A stretch of 46,981 nt of DNA from CAZHGD01 sp964531735 (GCA_964531735.1 CAZHGD010000045.1:1-46981), one strand, 5' to 3'; shown: positions 1 to 8,880, numbered from the stretch's first letter. Numbers and translations: made by a program. Notes: generated from the sequence alone by a model not told the origin.

Positions 1-2057
1 GCCGGCCCGCAGGTGATGCGGAGCACCTGCGGCGTGGCCGGGAGCAGCGGCGTCTGCACCTGGCCGTTCGCCACCGCCGTCGGCTGCCAGGAGCCGTCCG
101 GCGTGAGTCGCTCGACGGCGACAACGGGCTGCGCCGAGGCGAGCGGAGTGGTCTCCAGCGGGTCGTGCCCCAGGTTGGTGAGGGCCAGCAGATAGCGGCC
201 GTCGGCGAACTGCCGCAGCTTGACGTGGACCTCGGCGTCACCCGGGTAGTAGAGCGGGATCGGCCGGCCGCAGACGAAGCCCAGCAGCGACACCAACTCG
301 CGCTTGCGGTCTTCGTCGTAGAAGCTGCGGCCCGGCGCGGTCAGTGAGTTGCCGTGACCGCAACTGGCGGCCAGCACGGCCACGCGACCGCCCGCGGCGT
401 TCTGGAACAGCGTGACGGCGGGACCCAACTCCTGGTGGTCTCGGCTGACGCCCGAAGTGCGGTGCAGCAGCGTCGAATGGACGCGGGTCGCGGGGCTCAG
501 CGGGTCGAGGCGCGTGTAGCGGAAGTCGCGCGGCAGCATCACGGTGCCCCACTGCTCACCGGAGACACTCGGCCCAGCCCACGGCTTGGCGCGCACCCCG
601 ATGTCCTTCGCGAAGCCGCGGCGGTCGAGCGCTTCGGCCGCCGTGCCGTCGAGCAGCAGGCCGCGCGTCAGCAACTGCCGGAGGTCGTCGTCGGTGAACA
701 GCACCGTGTCGTCGCCGGTCATCATCACCGGCAAGGCGGGCAGCCGGGCGAAGTTGCAGGGCAGCCCGAGCACCCCCATCGCCGCCGCCCAGGAGCGGCT
801 GGAGCCGCAACTGTCGCCGCGGTCGGGCGCGGGATTGTACACCGGGGCCGAGGGCAACGCCGCGGCGACGTAGCCTGCGGGAACGCTCTCCTGCACGGCG
901 CGGTAGAGCGTCTGGTAGAACCCGCGGTGCACGGTGAGAATCTCGCGGTAGGCCGCGCCGCTGGCCGGCTGCCAGGCGGCGGTGCGGGTGAGCCAGTGCT
1001 TCGCGCCGTGGCAGCCCTCCAAGAGCGAGCCGGTGTAGTGCGCGTGCATCAGGTGGGCCCCGGTGCTGTAGCGGTTGTGCGGGCAGGGGTCGGTCTCGCC
1101 CAGGATGGTCACGTCCGAGTCCAGCGCGGCGATCTGCGCCGCGCCCTGGTACATCCGCACCGGGAAGGAGCGCATCTCGCCGGTGAGGTAGCGCCCGTTG
1201 TTGATCCGGATGACGGGCCGGTGGCCCTGGCCCGCCAGCCGCCGCGCCAGTGGGCCGGCGTGACGGATGTCGCCGTAACACGCGCAGAAGCTGCCCGGCA
1301 TGGCCGGGTCGGTCTCGTCGATAGCCTCGCGGATGACGCCGGCCAGCCGCAGCAGTGAGTCCAGCAGGACCGCGTCGTAGGTCCGCGCGACGCGGTCGTC
1401 GTGCCGCAACGCGTCGAGCAGCGACGTGCGCGTGACCGCGCGGCCGAGCCGGCGGCCCATCTCGGCCAGGTGCAACGGGCAGTAGCAGCCGTTGCGTCCG
1501 GTCAACAGCCGGAAGTCATCATCGATCATGAAGAAGGCCGGCCGCAGAGCGGCGAGGTGCCGGAAGGCCGTCCGCAGGTAGTTCTGGAAGGCCGGATCGA
1601 GCGGGCACATCTGGTAGGCCGGGTGACCGTCGGGCCGGACGATCCGCTGGTAGGGCGCCGGCTCGTCGGGCGTCCAGCCGTGGCCGATGGTGGCCTGGGC
1701 CAGAATGCCGACGCGGCCGGCGTCGCCCTTGAAGGCATTGCGGAAGGCCACGAAGCCCTCGCCCAGGATCTGGGCTTTGTCGACCGGCGGATCACTCTCG
1801 GGCACCAGCGTCATGATGGCGGCGACATGGGTGCAGACACCGGTGGCCAGCAGGCGCTCAGCGTCGGCGGCCAGGTCTGCTTCATGGCCAGGCAGCAACG
1901 GCATCACATGGTAAGCGGCGAGATCAGGCATCGACGGGCTTCCGTTGGTACTCGGCAGTGGGGCGGCCGCGCCGCGGCGGGTCGCCAGCGGCGCCAGCAG
2001 CAGCGTCCCGAGGAAGCCGCGGCGCGACAGATCGTGGGGCGAGGCATCCGATGGCAC
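1..2057 (-). CDS. Tat-exported glycoside-hydrolase-like protein, 3' end cut by window
   Basis: An open frame of 685 codons runs from a GTG at 2057 off the left edge of the window. The start is chosen because AAGGAA lies 6-7 bases upstream and the frame opens directly into a twin-arginine signal (SRRGFLG, about residues 11-17) followed by a hydrophobic stretch. The mature part has the feel of a TIM-barrel glycosidase: a motif with three aspartates (MIDDDFRL), then a cysteine pair (GCYCPLH), a pattern I associate with GH42-like uncharacterised proteins. The last roughly 130 visible residues look like a beta-rich C-terminal domain. The substrate is unknown. It is transcribed away from the transketolase genes, with 223 bases between them. 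I am sure of the frame, fairly sure of export, and unsure of the family. Confidence 0.72.
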   Translation of the reverse strand, partial: MPSDASPHDLSRRGFLGTLLLAPLATRRGAAAPLPSTNGSPSMPDLAAYHVMPLLPGHEADLAADAERLLATGVCTHVAAIMTLVPESDPPVDKAQILGEGFVAFRNAFKGDAGRVGILAQATIGHGWTPDEPAPYQRIVRPDGHPAYQMCPLDPAFQNYLRTAFRHLAALRPAFFMIDDDFRLLTGRNGCYCPLHLAEMGRRLGRAVTRTSLLDALRHDDRVARTYDAVLLDSLLRLAGVIREAIDETDPAMPGSFCACYGDIRHAGPLARRLAGQGHRPVIRINNGRYLTGEMRSFPVRMYQGAAQIAALDSDVTILGETDPCPHNRYSTGAHLMHAHYTGSLLEGCHGAKHWLTRTAAWQPASGAAYREILTVHRGFYQTLYRAVQESVPAGYVAAALPSAPVYNPAPDRGDSCGSSRSWAAAMGVLGLPCNFARLPALPVMMTGDDTVLFTDDDLRQLLTRGLLLDGTAAEALDRRGFAKDIGVRAKPWAGPSVSGEQWGTVMLPRDFRYTRLDPLSPATRVHSTLLHRTSGVSRDHQELGPAVTLFQNAAGGRVAVLAASCGHGNSLTAPGRSFYDEDRKRELVSLLGFVCGRPIPLYYPGDAEVHVKLRQFADGRYLLALTNLGHDPLETTPLASAQPVVAVERLTPDGSWQPTAVANGQVQTPLLPATPQVLRITCGP

Positions 2058-2200
2058 AGCGGTTCCTTTGGTCGGCGGCGTGGTTCCCGGTGCCCAAGCG
2101 GTTGGCGCTCTGCCGGCGCGTTCCTCCCGGCCGGCAGAGGGGGCCGCCCCTGCCACCGGAGCAGTGGGCGCCGCTACGGTTCAGGCAGGCGCGCGCGCGG

Positions 2201-2230
2201 TTGACACGACGGCCGGTGTCATGCTAACCT
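2201..2230 (+). promoter_or_regulatory. Promoter of the transketolase operon
   Basis: A perfect -35 box TTGACA (2201-2206) is followed after 18 bases by TAACCT (2225-2230). That -10 box carries the extended element TG one base upstream. The transketolase start codon lies about 50 bases downstream. The rest of the 2058-2280 intergenic stretch shows no other gene. Confidence 0.6.
2202..2221. promoter_or_regulatory. Operator-like palindrome inside the transketolase promoter
   Basis: The inverted repeat TGACAC-N8-GTGTCA (arms at 2202-2207 and 2216-2221) overlaps the -35 box and sits in the -35/-10 spacer. A dimeric repressor bound there would block RNA polymerase. The repeat is seen directly; its role as an operator is inference. 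Confidence 0.4.
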
Positions 2231-2280
2231 GCGGCCGTGCCAGGTCGCCCGTGTGGGGCGACCACGATAGGGTTTGCCGG

Positions 2281-3096
2281 ATGCAGAAGCTCTCTCCCGC
2301 TGAGTGTGCCGACCAGTGCCGGATCATCCGCCGTCACATCATCACGATGCTGAACCGAGCCGGCAGCGGCCATCCCGGCGGCAGCCTCTCGGCCACTGAG
2401 TTGGTCACGGCGCTCTACTTCAATTTCCTGAACCAGGACCCCGCGGCGCCCGAGGCGCCCGAGCGCGACCGGTTCATCCTGTCCAAGGGCCACGCGGTGC
2501 CGGTGCAGTATGCCTGCATGGCCGAGCGCGGGTACCTGCCGGTCGCCGAGTTGGCCACGCTGCGCTGCATCGACAGCCGCTTGCAGGGCCATCCGGTCAA
2601 GGGTACGCTGCCCGGCATCGAGGCGTCGACCGGCGCCCTCGGCCAGGGCCTGAGCATCGCCTGCGGCCACGCGGTCGCCGGCCGGCTCGATGGGGCGGCG
2701 TACCACGTCTGGTGTCTGCTCGGTGACGGTGAGATCAACGAGGGCCAGGTCTGGGAAGCGGCGCTGTTCGCGGCGCACCAGAAGCTCGACAACCTGATCG
2801 CCATCGTCGACGCCAACCGGCTGCAACTGGACGGGTTCTGCGACGAGATCCTGAACACCGAGCCGCTGGCGGACAAGTGGCGGGCGTTCGGCTGGCATGT
2901 CATCGAAATCGACGGCAACGATGTCGAGCAGGTGTATGCCGCCTACACCGAGGCCGTCGCGCACACCGGCCAGCCGACCGTCGTCCTCGCCCGGACCATC
3001 AAGGGCAAGGGCGTCAGTTTTATGGAGAACGAGGTCGAATGGCACGGCGTGGCGCCGGACGATGAGCAGACGGCGCGGGCACTGGCGGAACTGTAG
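2281..3096 (+). CDS. Transketolase, N-terminal (thiamine diphosphate-binding) subunit
   Basis: This 271-residue protein is the first half of a split transketolase, the pentose phosphate enzyme that moves two-carbon ketol units between sugar phosphates. It contains the substrate-site sequence GSGHPGGSLSATE near residue 22 and the thiamine diphosphate motif starting at GDGEINEGQVWEAA and ending about 30 residues later in VDANRLQLDG. The length fits the separate N-subunit family. A longer frame is open upstream, but ATG 2281 is chosen because similarity begins here and the promoter lies at 2201-2230. The C-terminal subunit follows after 39 bases, so the two are almost certainly co-transcribed and form a heteromeric enzyme. 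Confidence 0.93.
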   Translation: MQKLSPAECADQCRIIRRHIITMLNRAGSGHPGGSLSATELVTALYFNFLNQDPAAPEAPERDRFILSKGHAVPVQYACMAERGYLPVAELATLRCIDSRLQGHPVKGTLPGIEASTGALGQGLSIACGHAVAGRLDGAAYHVWCLLGDGEINEGQVWEAALFAAHQKLDNLIAIVDANRLQLDGFCDEILNTEPLADKWRAFGWHVIEIDGNDVEQVYAAYTEAVAHTGQPTVVLARTIKGKGVSFMENEVEWHGVAPDDEQTARALAEL

Positions 3097-3135
3097 CTGA
3101 AGGCACGCGGCGCGGCGCCGTTGAATGGACAGCAG

Positions 3136-4089
3136 ATGGCAGTGGGCACACGACAACTGGGACGGGCGACGCGCGACGCCTACGGTGACGCGCTGATTGA
3201 ACTGGGCGCGCAGCGGCCGGAGACGGTGGTGCTGGACGCCGATCTGGCCAAGTCGACGCGCACCAACAAGTTCCAGAAGCTGTATCCGGACCGCTTCTTC
3301 GATGTCGGCATCTGCGAAGCCAACTTGGTCGGCGTGGCCGCCGGCCTGGCCGGCAGCGGCAAGCTGGTGTTCTGCAGCAGCTTCTCGTCGTTCCTGCTGT
3401 GCAAGGGCTTCGACCAGTTGCGGATGGCCGTGGCGTATCCGGGCGAGAACGTCAAGGTCGTCGGCACGCACGGTGGCATCACGCTGGGTCAGGACGGCGC
3501 CTCGCAGATGAGCGTCGAGGACTTCGCGCTGGCGCTGGGCCTGCCGGGCACCGTGGTGGTGCATCCGGCCGATGATGTCTCGGCCAAGCAGCTCATTCTG
3601 CAGGTCGCCGCGCAGCACGGTCCGGCGTATGTGCGGGTGGGCCGCGAAAAGGCGCCGATCGTCTATCAGCCGGGCGACACGGTGCAGCTTGGCCGCGCCG
3701 AGGTGCTGCGCGCCGGCGGCGACGTGGCACTGGTGGCCAACGGCATGATGCTGTCCGCGGCGCTGGACGCGGCGGAACAGTTGGCCGGCGAGGGTGTCCA
3801 AGCTCAGGTGATTGACGTCCACACCTTGCGGCCGCTCGACCGCGAGACCATTGGCGCGGCGGCCGCGGCGACCGGCGCGATGGTGGTGGCCGAGGAGCAC
3901 CTGCGGGTGGCCGGGCTGGGTTCGGTGGTGGCGCAAGCCGTGGCCGAGACGCATCCGGTGCCGATGGAGTTCGTCGGGCTGGACTCGTATGCCGAATCCG
4001 GACAGCCCGACGAGCTGCTGCGCAAGTACGGCCTGACGGCCGACGATATCGCGGCGGCGGCGCGGCGGGTGCTGAGCCGCAAGCGCTGA
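3136..4089 (+). CDS. Transketolase, C-terminal (pyrimidine-binding) subunit
   Basis: This 317-residue protein is the partner of the preceding subunit. It shows the Pyr domain, with the family pattern around the catalytic glutamate (FDVGICEANLVGVAAGLA), then a transketolase C-terminal domain (VALVANGMMLSAAL through VIDVHTLRPLD). A TTG at 3121 is in frame, but ATG 3136 is preferred because it has a short GGA box nearby and gives the usual family N-terminus. Full activity needs both subunits, since the thiamine cofactor binds at their interface. It could in principle be a 1-deoxyxylulose-5-phosphate synthase half, but the split architecture and the N-subunit favour transketolase. Confidence 0.92.
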   Translation: MAVGTRQLGRATRDAYGDALIELGAQRPETVVLDADLAKSTRTNKFQKLYPDRFFDVGICEANLVGVAAGLAGSGKLVFCSSFSSFLLCKGFDQLRMAVAYPGENVKVVGTHGGITLGQDGASQMSVEDFALALGLPGTVVVHPADDVSAKQLILQVAAQHGPAYVRVGREKAPIVYQPGDTVQLGRAEVLRAGGDVALVANGMMLSAALDAAEQLAGEGVQAQVIDVHTLRPLDRETIGAAAAATGAMVVAEEHLRVAGLGSVVAQAVAETHPVPMEFVGLDSYAESGQPDELLRKYGLTADDIAAAARRVLSRKR

Positions 4090-4173
4090 CGCGCCGGTGG
4101 CGGCCCGGCTGAGCTGGCTCCACGTGCGATGGACGGTTGAACGGCGGAGGCCGACCGAGAGGAGTCTGGCGGC

Positions 4174-5001
4174 ATGAGAGTACGTTTGGCGTTAGCAGTC
4201 TCGGTCGGGCTATCTCTCCTGCTGGCCGGCTGCGGCAGCGGCGATCCCGTGGGTGTCAATGCGGGCGGCACGCTCAACGTGACCGTGGGCGGCAGCGGCA
4301 CGGCGCGCTACACCAGCAGCTCGACCAGCCTCGACTTCTCGAACAGCGTCACCGTCGCCATTCGCGGGACCAATGACGCCGCCAACGTGTTCACCATCTA
4401 CACCCTGTTCGGGCTCACTCGCTTGACCCTGAACGAGGTGCCCTCGGCGGCCTTGGTGACCTATGTGAAGGGCCTGCTGCCGACGGAGTCGTCGTCCACA
4501 CTGCTGCCCTCGACGGTGGTCGGCATGGTCTTCCACGGCCGCTTCAACCGCAGCCAGGTCGGGACCGCCACCGATGGCTCGCAGACGGTGCTCGCGCAGA
4601 CGGCGCCGCTGATCTGCGACTTGGCGTCGGCGGGCAGCTTCATTCTGGAGCCACAGCCCAGCACGGATGGATCGTTCGTCGCCCAGTCGTCCGCCAACCG
4701 GCGAGCCCGCTGGTCGACCATCACCCTGGCGAGCACCGCGACCGGCGAAGAGGTGCTGGTCGACGGGTACGCCAACTACGTGTTGTCGTTCAACATCACG
4801 CAGGAGTTCATGGGCTACGCCGGCAACCTGGGTCTGACGCGCTTGCCGTCGACCTCGGGCGGTGGGCCGCCGCAGCCGCCGGGCGCCACCGGGAGCTCGA
4901 CCAGTGGGTCGACCTCGGGGAGCACGTCCGGCAGCACCTCGGGCTCCGACGGCCCGCCGTCGCCGCCGCTGCGAGGTGCGACTGGCAGATCCAGTCGCTG
5001 A
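4174..5001 (+). CDS. Putative lipoprotein with Ser/Thr/Gly-rich tail
   Basis: This 275-residue protein starts with a lipoprotein signal: a basic n-region, a hydrophobic core and the lipobox LAGC with the lipidated cysteine at residue 20. It should be anchored to a membrane facing out of the cytoplasm. The middle (about 30-230) is beta-rich, with no family I recognise. The end is a low-complexity linker of STSG repeats, then proline-rich residues. GAGAGGAG lies about 10 bases before the ATG. The next gene begins 2 bases after the stop, so the two are probably co-transcribed. Confidence 0.8.
   Translation: MRVRLALAVSVGLSLLLAGCGSGDPVGVNAGGTLNVTVGGSGTARYTSSSTSLDFSNSVTVAIRGTNDAANVFTIYTLFGLTRLTLNEVPSAALVTYVKGLLPTESSSTLLPSTVVGMVFHGRFNRSQVGTATDGSQTVLAQTAPLICDLASAGSFILEPQPSTDGSFVAQSSANRRARWSTITLASTATGEEVLVDGYANYVLSFNITQEFMGYAGNLGLTRLPSTSGGGPPQPPGATGSSTSGSTSGSTSGSTSGSDGPPSPPLRGATGRSSR
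4891..4950 (+). repeat. STSG-coding low-complexity repeat
   Basis: About sixty bases encode four or five imperfect copies of a Gly-Ser-Thr-Ser unit near the lipoprotein C-terminus. The codons vary between copies, so the peptide rather than the DNA repeat appears to be what is kept. It is likely a flexible linker. Confidence 0.6.
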
Positions 5002-5003
5002 CC

Positions 5004-6395
5004 ATGACCGATGAAGCCACGGTGGTGGCCGCAAGCGGACGGAGCCCCTGGTGGCACCGTCCGCTTGTGATTCTGGGCTTCGCCTTGGCCGTGCGGCTGC
5101 TCACCGGCGTGCCGGCCCTGCGCGTGGCGCCGTTCAGCGACGAGGCGGCCTACCACCACTTGGCGGTGCGGCTGGCCAGTGGCCAAGGCTACACCACCGA
5201 CGACGGCCGGCCGACGAGCTGGCGACCGCCGTTGTGGCCCGGCGTACTCGCTGGCCTCTATCGCGTCACGGGTCCCAGCGCGGCCGCGGCCCGGGTCCTG
5301 CAGATGGTTCTGGGCACGCTGCTGGTGGGACTGGTGATCCTCCTGGCGCGCGCCATGGAGCCCGGCGACGCTCGCGTGCCGGCCATCGCCGGCTGGTGGG
5401 CCGCCGTGTCGCCGGCGTTTCTCTACCACAGCCACTCGCTGTTCTCCGAGACGCCGTTCGGCCTGTGCCTGGGCCTGGTTCTCTACGCGATGCTCCGCGG
5501 GCGCCGGTCGCTGGACTGGTGCTACCCGCTGCTGGCCGGCGTCGGTCTGGGGCTGGCCTCGCTCTGCCGCGGGTCCACGGTGCTGCTGGTGCCGGTGGTG
5601 TTGGTCTGGTGGACCTGGAGCCATGCGCACGGGCCGCGGCTGGGCGGCTGGCGGGCGCTGGCCACGATGGCAGTCTGCCTGGTGGTGGTGGCGCCGTGGA
5701 CCGCGCGCAACTACCGGGTCCACCATGGCTTCGTGCTGGTCGACAGCAACAGCGCGGTCAACCTGTTCTACGGCAACAACCCGCGCACGCCGCAGCGCCG
5801 GCCGTGGGAGGTGGTGGAACTGGAGCGCGTGCCGTGGCCACGGGTGCGGCCCGACGCCGGTGAGGTGGAGGTGCAGCGGGCGGCCATGCGTGAGGCGGCG
5901 CTGTACATCCGGGCCCACCCGCGGCGGTTCGCGCGCGGGCTGGCCGTCAAGACCGGCAACCTGTGGGGCCTGTCGCGCGGCCTGGCGAGCGGTGTCGGCG
6001 CCGGGCTCTACGGGCGGCCGTCGCTGCCTAAGCAGGTGCTGGCGGCGCTGTGGGACGGCCTCGACGGCCTGGCGCTGCTCTGCCTGGGCACCATCGGCAT
6101 GGGGCTGGCCCGGCAGCGCAACGGGGTGGAGTTGCAGACGCTGCTGATCGCGTTTCTGACGGTGGTCCACGCGCCGTCCTATGGCCACAGTCGGTACCGC
6201 TTCGGCGCGCTGCTGTTGCTGTTCGGCTATTCGGCGGCTGCCGTGCTGAGCACGAGGACCTGGCGCACGGACCTGGCCGAACTGCCGGCCTGGCGGCGTC
6301 GGTGGGTCTATGTGGGTGTCGGGCTGCTGGTCGCGAACTGGCTCTACGAGGTCATCGCCCTGGAGTTGGTGCCACGGCTGGGGCACTGGCGCTGA
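5004..6395 (+). CDS. GT39-type integral membrane glycosyltransferase
   Basis: This 463-residue multi-spanning protein resembles the ArnT/PMT superfamily, which transfers sugars from polyprenyl-phosphate donors to acceptors outside the cytoplasm. After the first membrane segment it has the acidic motif FSDEAAYHHLA (about 44-54), equivalent to the catalytic loop, and then SWRPPLWPG, the family's Pro-Pro loop. Roughly ten hydrophobic segments follow. The start is 2 bases after the lipoprotein stop. Acceptor and donor are unknown. Its 3' end faces nuoI, with only 16 bases between the two stop codons. Confidence 0.82.
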   Translation: MTDEATVVAASGRSPWWHRPLVILGFALAVRLLTGVPALRVAPFSDEAAYHHLAVRLASGQGYTTDDGRPTSWRPPLWPGVLAGLYRVTGPSAAAARVLQMVLGTLLVGLVILLARAMEPGDARVPAIAGWWAAVSPAFLYHSHSLFSETPFGLCLGLVLYAMLRGRRSLDWCYPLLAGVGLGLASLCRGSTVLLVPVVLVWWTWSHAHGPRLGGWRALATMAVCLVVVAPWTARNYRVHHGFVLVDSNSAVNLFYGNNPRTPQRRPWEVVELERVPWPRVRPDAGEVEVQRAAMREAALYIRAHPRRFARGLAVKTGNLWGLSRGLASGVGAGLYGRPSLPKQVLAALWDGLDGLALLCLGTIGMGLARQRNGVELQTLLIAFLTVVHAPSYGHSRYRFGALLLLFGYSAAAVLSTRTWRTDLAELPAWRRRWVYVGVGLLVANWLYEVIALELVPRLGHWR

Positions 6396-6411
6396 CCGAC
6401 GGGCGCCAGGC

Positions 6412-6879
6412 TCAGGTCGTCGGTGGTACCAGCAGCCGCTCTTTGTTGTAGATGAAGTCGGCGCGGTGGTACTCAGCGAGCTCGAAGTCGCTGGTGAGCA
6501 CAATCGCGCCGGTGGGACAGGCGTCCTCACACATGCCGCAGAAGATGCAGCGCAGCAGGTTGATCTGGTAGGTGGCCGCGTAGCGCTCGCCGGGCGAGAA
6601 GCGCACGGCGTCGGTGTTCTCGGCCGCCTCGACGAAGATGCACTCGGACGGGCAGGCGGCACTGCACAGCGAGCAGCCGATGCACCGTTCCAGGCCGGCG
6701 TTGTCACCATCCTCGTAGCGCCGGAGGATGTGCCGCCAGCGCGCGCGGTCAGGCAGCGGCTTGCGCTGCTCGGGGTACTCGATGGTGACCGGTTCGCGCG
6801 CGACGTGCTTACCGGTGAGTCGCAAGCCGTCGCGGATCGGCTCGATCACCTCCAGTACCTGTCGCAGGAACTCGCGCAT
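6412..6879 (-). CDS. nuoI: NADH-quinone oxidoreductase subunit I
   Basis: This 155-residue protein is the peripheral-arm subunit of complex I that carries iron-sulfur clusters N6a and N6b. Two ferredoxin-type motifs are complete: Cys66, 69, 72, 76 and Cys111, 114, 117, 121. The length is normal for NuoI. AAGGAGTGA, a near-perfect ribosome binding site, precedes the ATG. It lies 24 bases after nuoH, in the usual H-I order, so the two are co-transcribed. No nuoJ-N follows: the next gene is convergent, so the rest of the complex must be encoded elsewhere. Confidence 0.95.
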   Translation of the reverse strand: MREFLRQVLEVIEPIRDGLRLTGKHVAREPVTIEYPEQRKPLPDRARWRHILRRYEDGDNAGLERCIGCSLCSAACPSECIFVEAAENTDAVRFSPGERYAATYQINLLRCIFCGMCEDACPTGAIVLTSDFELAEYHRADFIYNKERLLVPPTT

Positions 6880-6903
6880 CGGTCACTCCTTGCTGCGCAG
6901 CGG

Positions 6904-8172
6904 TCAGGCCGTCACGGCGCCCGTCGCGGGCGTGCGGCGAGGCAGGCGGCGGCGGCGGTACCACCACCCGGCGGTGCCCGCCACGTAGGCCAGCAGGACG
7001 AGCACACGGTAGACATCCACCGGGTTGTAGCTGGCCGCCAGTCGGCCGGGACCGGCCACGCTGATCGCGACGCTGTGGAGCACGGCCACAACCACCAGCC
7101 ACAGCAGGCCGAGCGGTAGCAGGACGATCCACCCGAGCCTCATCAACTGGTCCCAGCGCAGACGCGGCAACGTGAAGCGGAGCCAGACGAAGCCGACGAT
7201 GCAGGCGACCACTTTCAGACAGAACCAGCCGATGGGCGCGAGGGCACCGAGCACCGGTACGCCGGCCACGGTCAGTCGCTCCAGCAGCGGAATGCCGGCG
7301 AACGGGCTGAGCCAGCCACCGAAGAACAGCGTCACGCCGACCGCCGAGAGCGTGGTCATGTGCGCGTACTCGCCCATGAAGAACATGGCGAATCGGAACG
7401 CGCCATACTCGGTGTGGAACCCGCCGGTCAGTTCCTGTTCGGCCTCGGGCAGGTCGAACGGGGCACGGTTGGTCTCGGCCAAGGCGCAGACGGCGAAGAC
7501 CACCAGCGCCGGGAACTGCCACAGCGCGTTCCACGACAGAATGGACAGCCCGTGCTGGCTCATCACCGTGGTGCGCAAGCTGAGCGCGGAGTAGCCATCG
7601 GCCACGGCGAAGGCGCTGTTCGAGACGATCACGGCCAGCACGGAGAGGCCCAGGCCCAACTCGTAGCTGACCATCTGCGCGGCCGAGCGCACCCCGCCGA
7701 GCAGCGACCACTTGTTGTTGCTGCTCCAGCCGGCCAGTACCACGGAGTAGACGCCCAGTGAACTCAGCGCCAGGACCACCAGGATGCCGATGTTGAGGTC
7801 GGACACCTGCGCGGGGATGGACTGGACCACCGGTCCCCACAGCAGGTACTGGCGGATGTTGATCTCATTGCCGAACGGCACCACGGCAAAGGCCACCAGA
7901 GCCGGGACGATGGCCAGGACTGGAGCGAACAGGAAGACCAGACGGTCGACGTGAGCCGGGGTGATGTCCTCTTTGAAGACCAGCTTGATGGCATCGGCGA
8001 TGGGTTGCAGGATGCCCTGCGGGCCGACGCGGTTGGGGCCCCGGCGCTGCTGGAGGCGCGCGGCAAACCGACGCTCGATCCAGATCCAGACGGGGACCGC
8101 GGTCAGCACCAGCGCCATGCCGACGACGGGCATGACCACGCCGCGGATCAGGAACAGCCAGCCACTGCTCAT
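6904..8172 (-). CDS. nuoH: NADH-quinone oxidoreductase subunit H
   Basis: This 422-residue membrane subunit of complex I forms part of the quinone-binding cavity. It carries the family hallmarks ERRFAARLQQRRGPNRVG near residue 33, KEDITP, and the later loop ETNRAPFDLPEAEQEL with its conserved acidic residues. Two earlier in-frame starts exist (8235, 8208), but a promoter -10 box overlaps the ATG at 8208. The ATG at 8172 has AAGGTG five bases upstream, so it is chosen. The C-terminus is about 80-90 residues longer than in E. coli and adds two or three hydrophobic segments. Confidence 0.95.
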   Translation of the reverse strand: MSSGWLFLIRGVVMPVVGMALVLTAVPVWIWIERRFAARLQQRRGPNRVGPQGILQPIADAIKLVFKEDITPAHVDRLVFLFAPVLAIVPALVAFAVVPFGNEINIRQYLLWGPVVQSIPAQVSDLNIGILVVLALSSLGVYSVVLAGWSSNNKWSLLGGVRSAAQMVSYELGLGLSVLAVIVSNSAFAVADGYSALSLRTTVMSQHGLSILSWNALWQFPALVVFAVCALAETNRAPFDLPEAEQELTGGFHTEYGAFRFAMFFMGEYAHMTTLSAVGVTLFFGGWLSPFAGIPLLERLTVAGVPVLGALAPIGWFCLKVVACIVGFVWLRFTLPRLRWDQLMRLGWIVLLPLGLLWLVVVAVLHSVAISVAGPGRLAASYNPVDVYRVLVLLAYVAGTAGWWYRRRRLPRRTPATGAVTA

Positions 8173-8206
8173 GAAGTCACCTTCGGGTGTACCAACCGGA
8201 GCCTTC

Positions 8207-8235
8207 ATGGTAGCGACGGGTGGTGCGGGTGTCAA
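8207..8235 (-). promoter_or_regulatory. Promoter for nuoH-nuoI
   Basis: On the minus strand a perfect TTGACA (8235-8230) is followed after exactly 17 bases by TACCAT (8212-8207). A transcript would begin near 8200 and translate from 8172. This rules out the longer nuoH starts and shows nuoHI need not depend on the upstream SGNH genes. Confidence 0.6.
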
Positions 8236-8250
8236 CCAGACCAGCGGTCG

Positions 8251-8859
8251 TCAAGCGCTTGGCGCGCCGGTCGCAGCGGCCACGCGCGGGCGCACGATGG
8301 CCGTGAACCGGCGGTAGCCCTCGTCGTTGAGGTGCAGCATGTCGTCCAGGTAGAGCGCCGCGTCGGGGGTGCCGTCGGCGCCCAGCAAGGCGGGCGCGGT
8401 GTCGATCACTTCGAACGGCCGCGCGGCCGAGACGGAGCCGGCGATCAGCTCGTCGGCAGCCTGCGCCTGCGACCAGAGCGCCCATCTGGACGGGCTGGGC
8501 TTGATGGTCAGGTAGATCAGGTGCGTGCCGGGCAGGGCGGCGTGGACCTGATCGTAGAGGCCCAGGAACTCGGCGTGGATGTGCTCGGGCGTCAGGCCGC
8601 CGGCGATGTCGTTGTCGCCGGCGTAGAGCACCACCAACGACGGCTGGTAGCGGATGATGAGGCGGTCGGCGTAGTACCGCGAATCGCCCATGCACGACCC
8701 GCCGAAGCCGCGGTTGAGGTGGACGAGGCCCGGGAACCACCGGGCCGTGTCCCACATGACCACGGTCGAACTGCCGACGAAGACGGTCGCGCCGAGTGGC
8801 GGCGGCGTCTGCTGGTCGGTCTGCTCAAAGGCCAGAATCGATGGTTCCCACGCGTTCAT
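8251..8859 (-). CDS. SGNH/GDSL-type hydrolase, no signal peptide
   Basis: This 202-residue protein belongs to the SGNH esterase fold. The nucleophile block is FVGSST (Ser31 in the GDS position), the glycine block is GFGG, the asparagine block is GDND, and the His/Asp block near the end is HLNDEGY, so all four conserved blocks are present. Such enzymes remove acetyl or acyl groups from sugars or lipids; the substrate here is unknown. There is no export signal, unlike its neighbour 21 bases upstream, to which it is clearly related. GGAG lies 9 bases before the ATG. Confidence 0.88.
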   Translation of the reverse strand: MNAWEPSILAFEQTDQQTPPPLGATVFVGSSTVVMWDTARWFPGLVHLNRGFGGSCMGDSRYYADRLIIRYQPSLVVLYAGDNDIAGGLTPEHIHAEFLGLYDQVHAALPGTHLIYLTIKPSPSRWALWSQAQAADELIAGSVSAARPFEVIDTAPALLGADGTPDAALYLDDMLHLNDEGYRRFTAIVRPRVAAATGAPSA

Positions 8860-8880
8860 GCAGTGCGGCTCCGATTCGCG

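Noticed and set aside
354..1358. Long plus-strand frame of 334 codons
   Set aside because: It is antisense to the exported glycoside-hydrolase-like gene, is rich in Arg/Ala/Gly/His as GC-rich shadow frames are, and has no recognisable domain.
2224..3954. Minus-strand frame of 576 codons over the transketolase genes
   Set aside because: Both transketolase subunits on the plus strand have unmistakable motifs; the minus frame is a compositional shadow.
4815..6710. Minus-strand frame of 631 codons across the lipoprotein, glycosyltransferase and nuoI
   Set aside because: It crosses three well-supported genes in the wrong frame or strand and is low-complexity Arg/Gln/Pro-rich.
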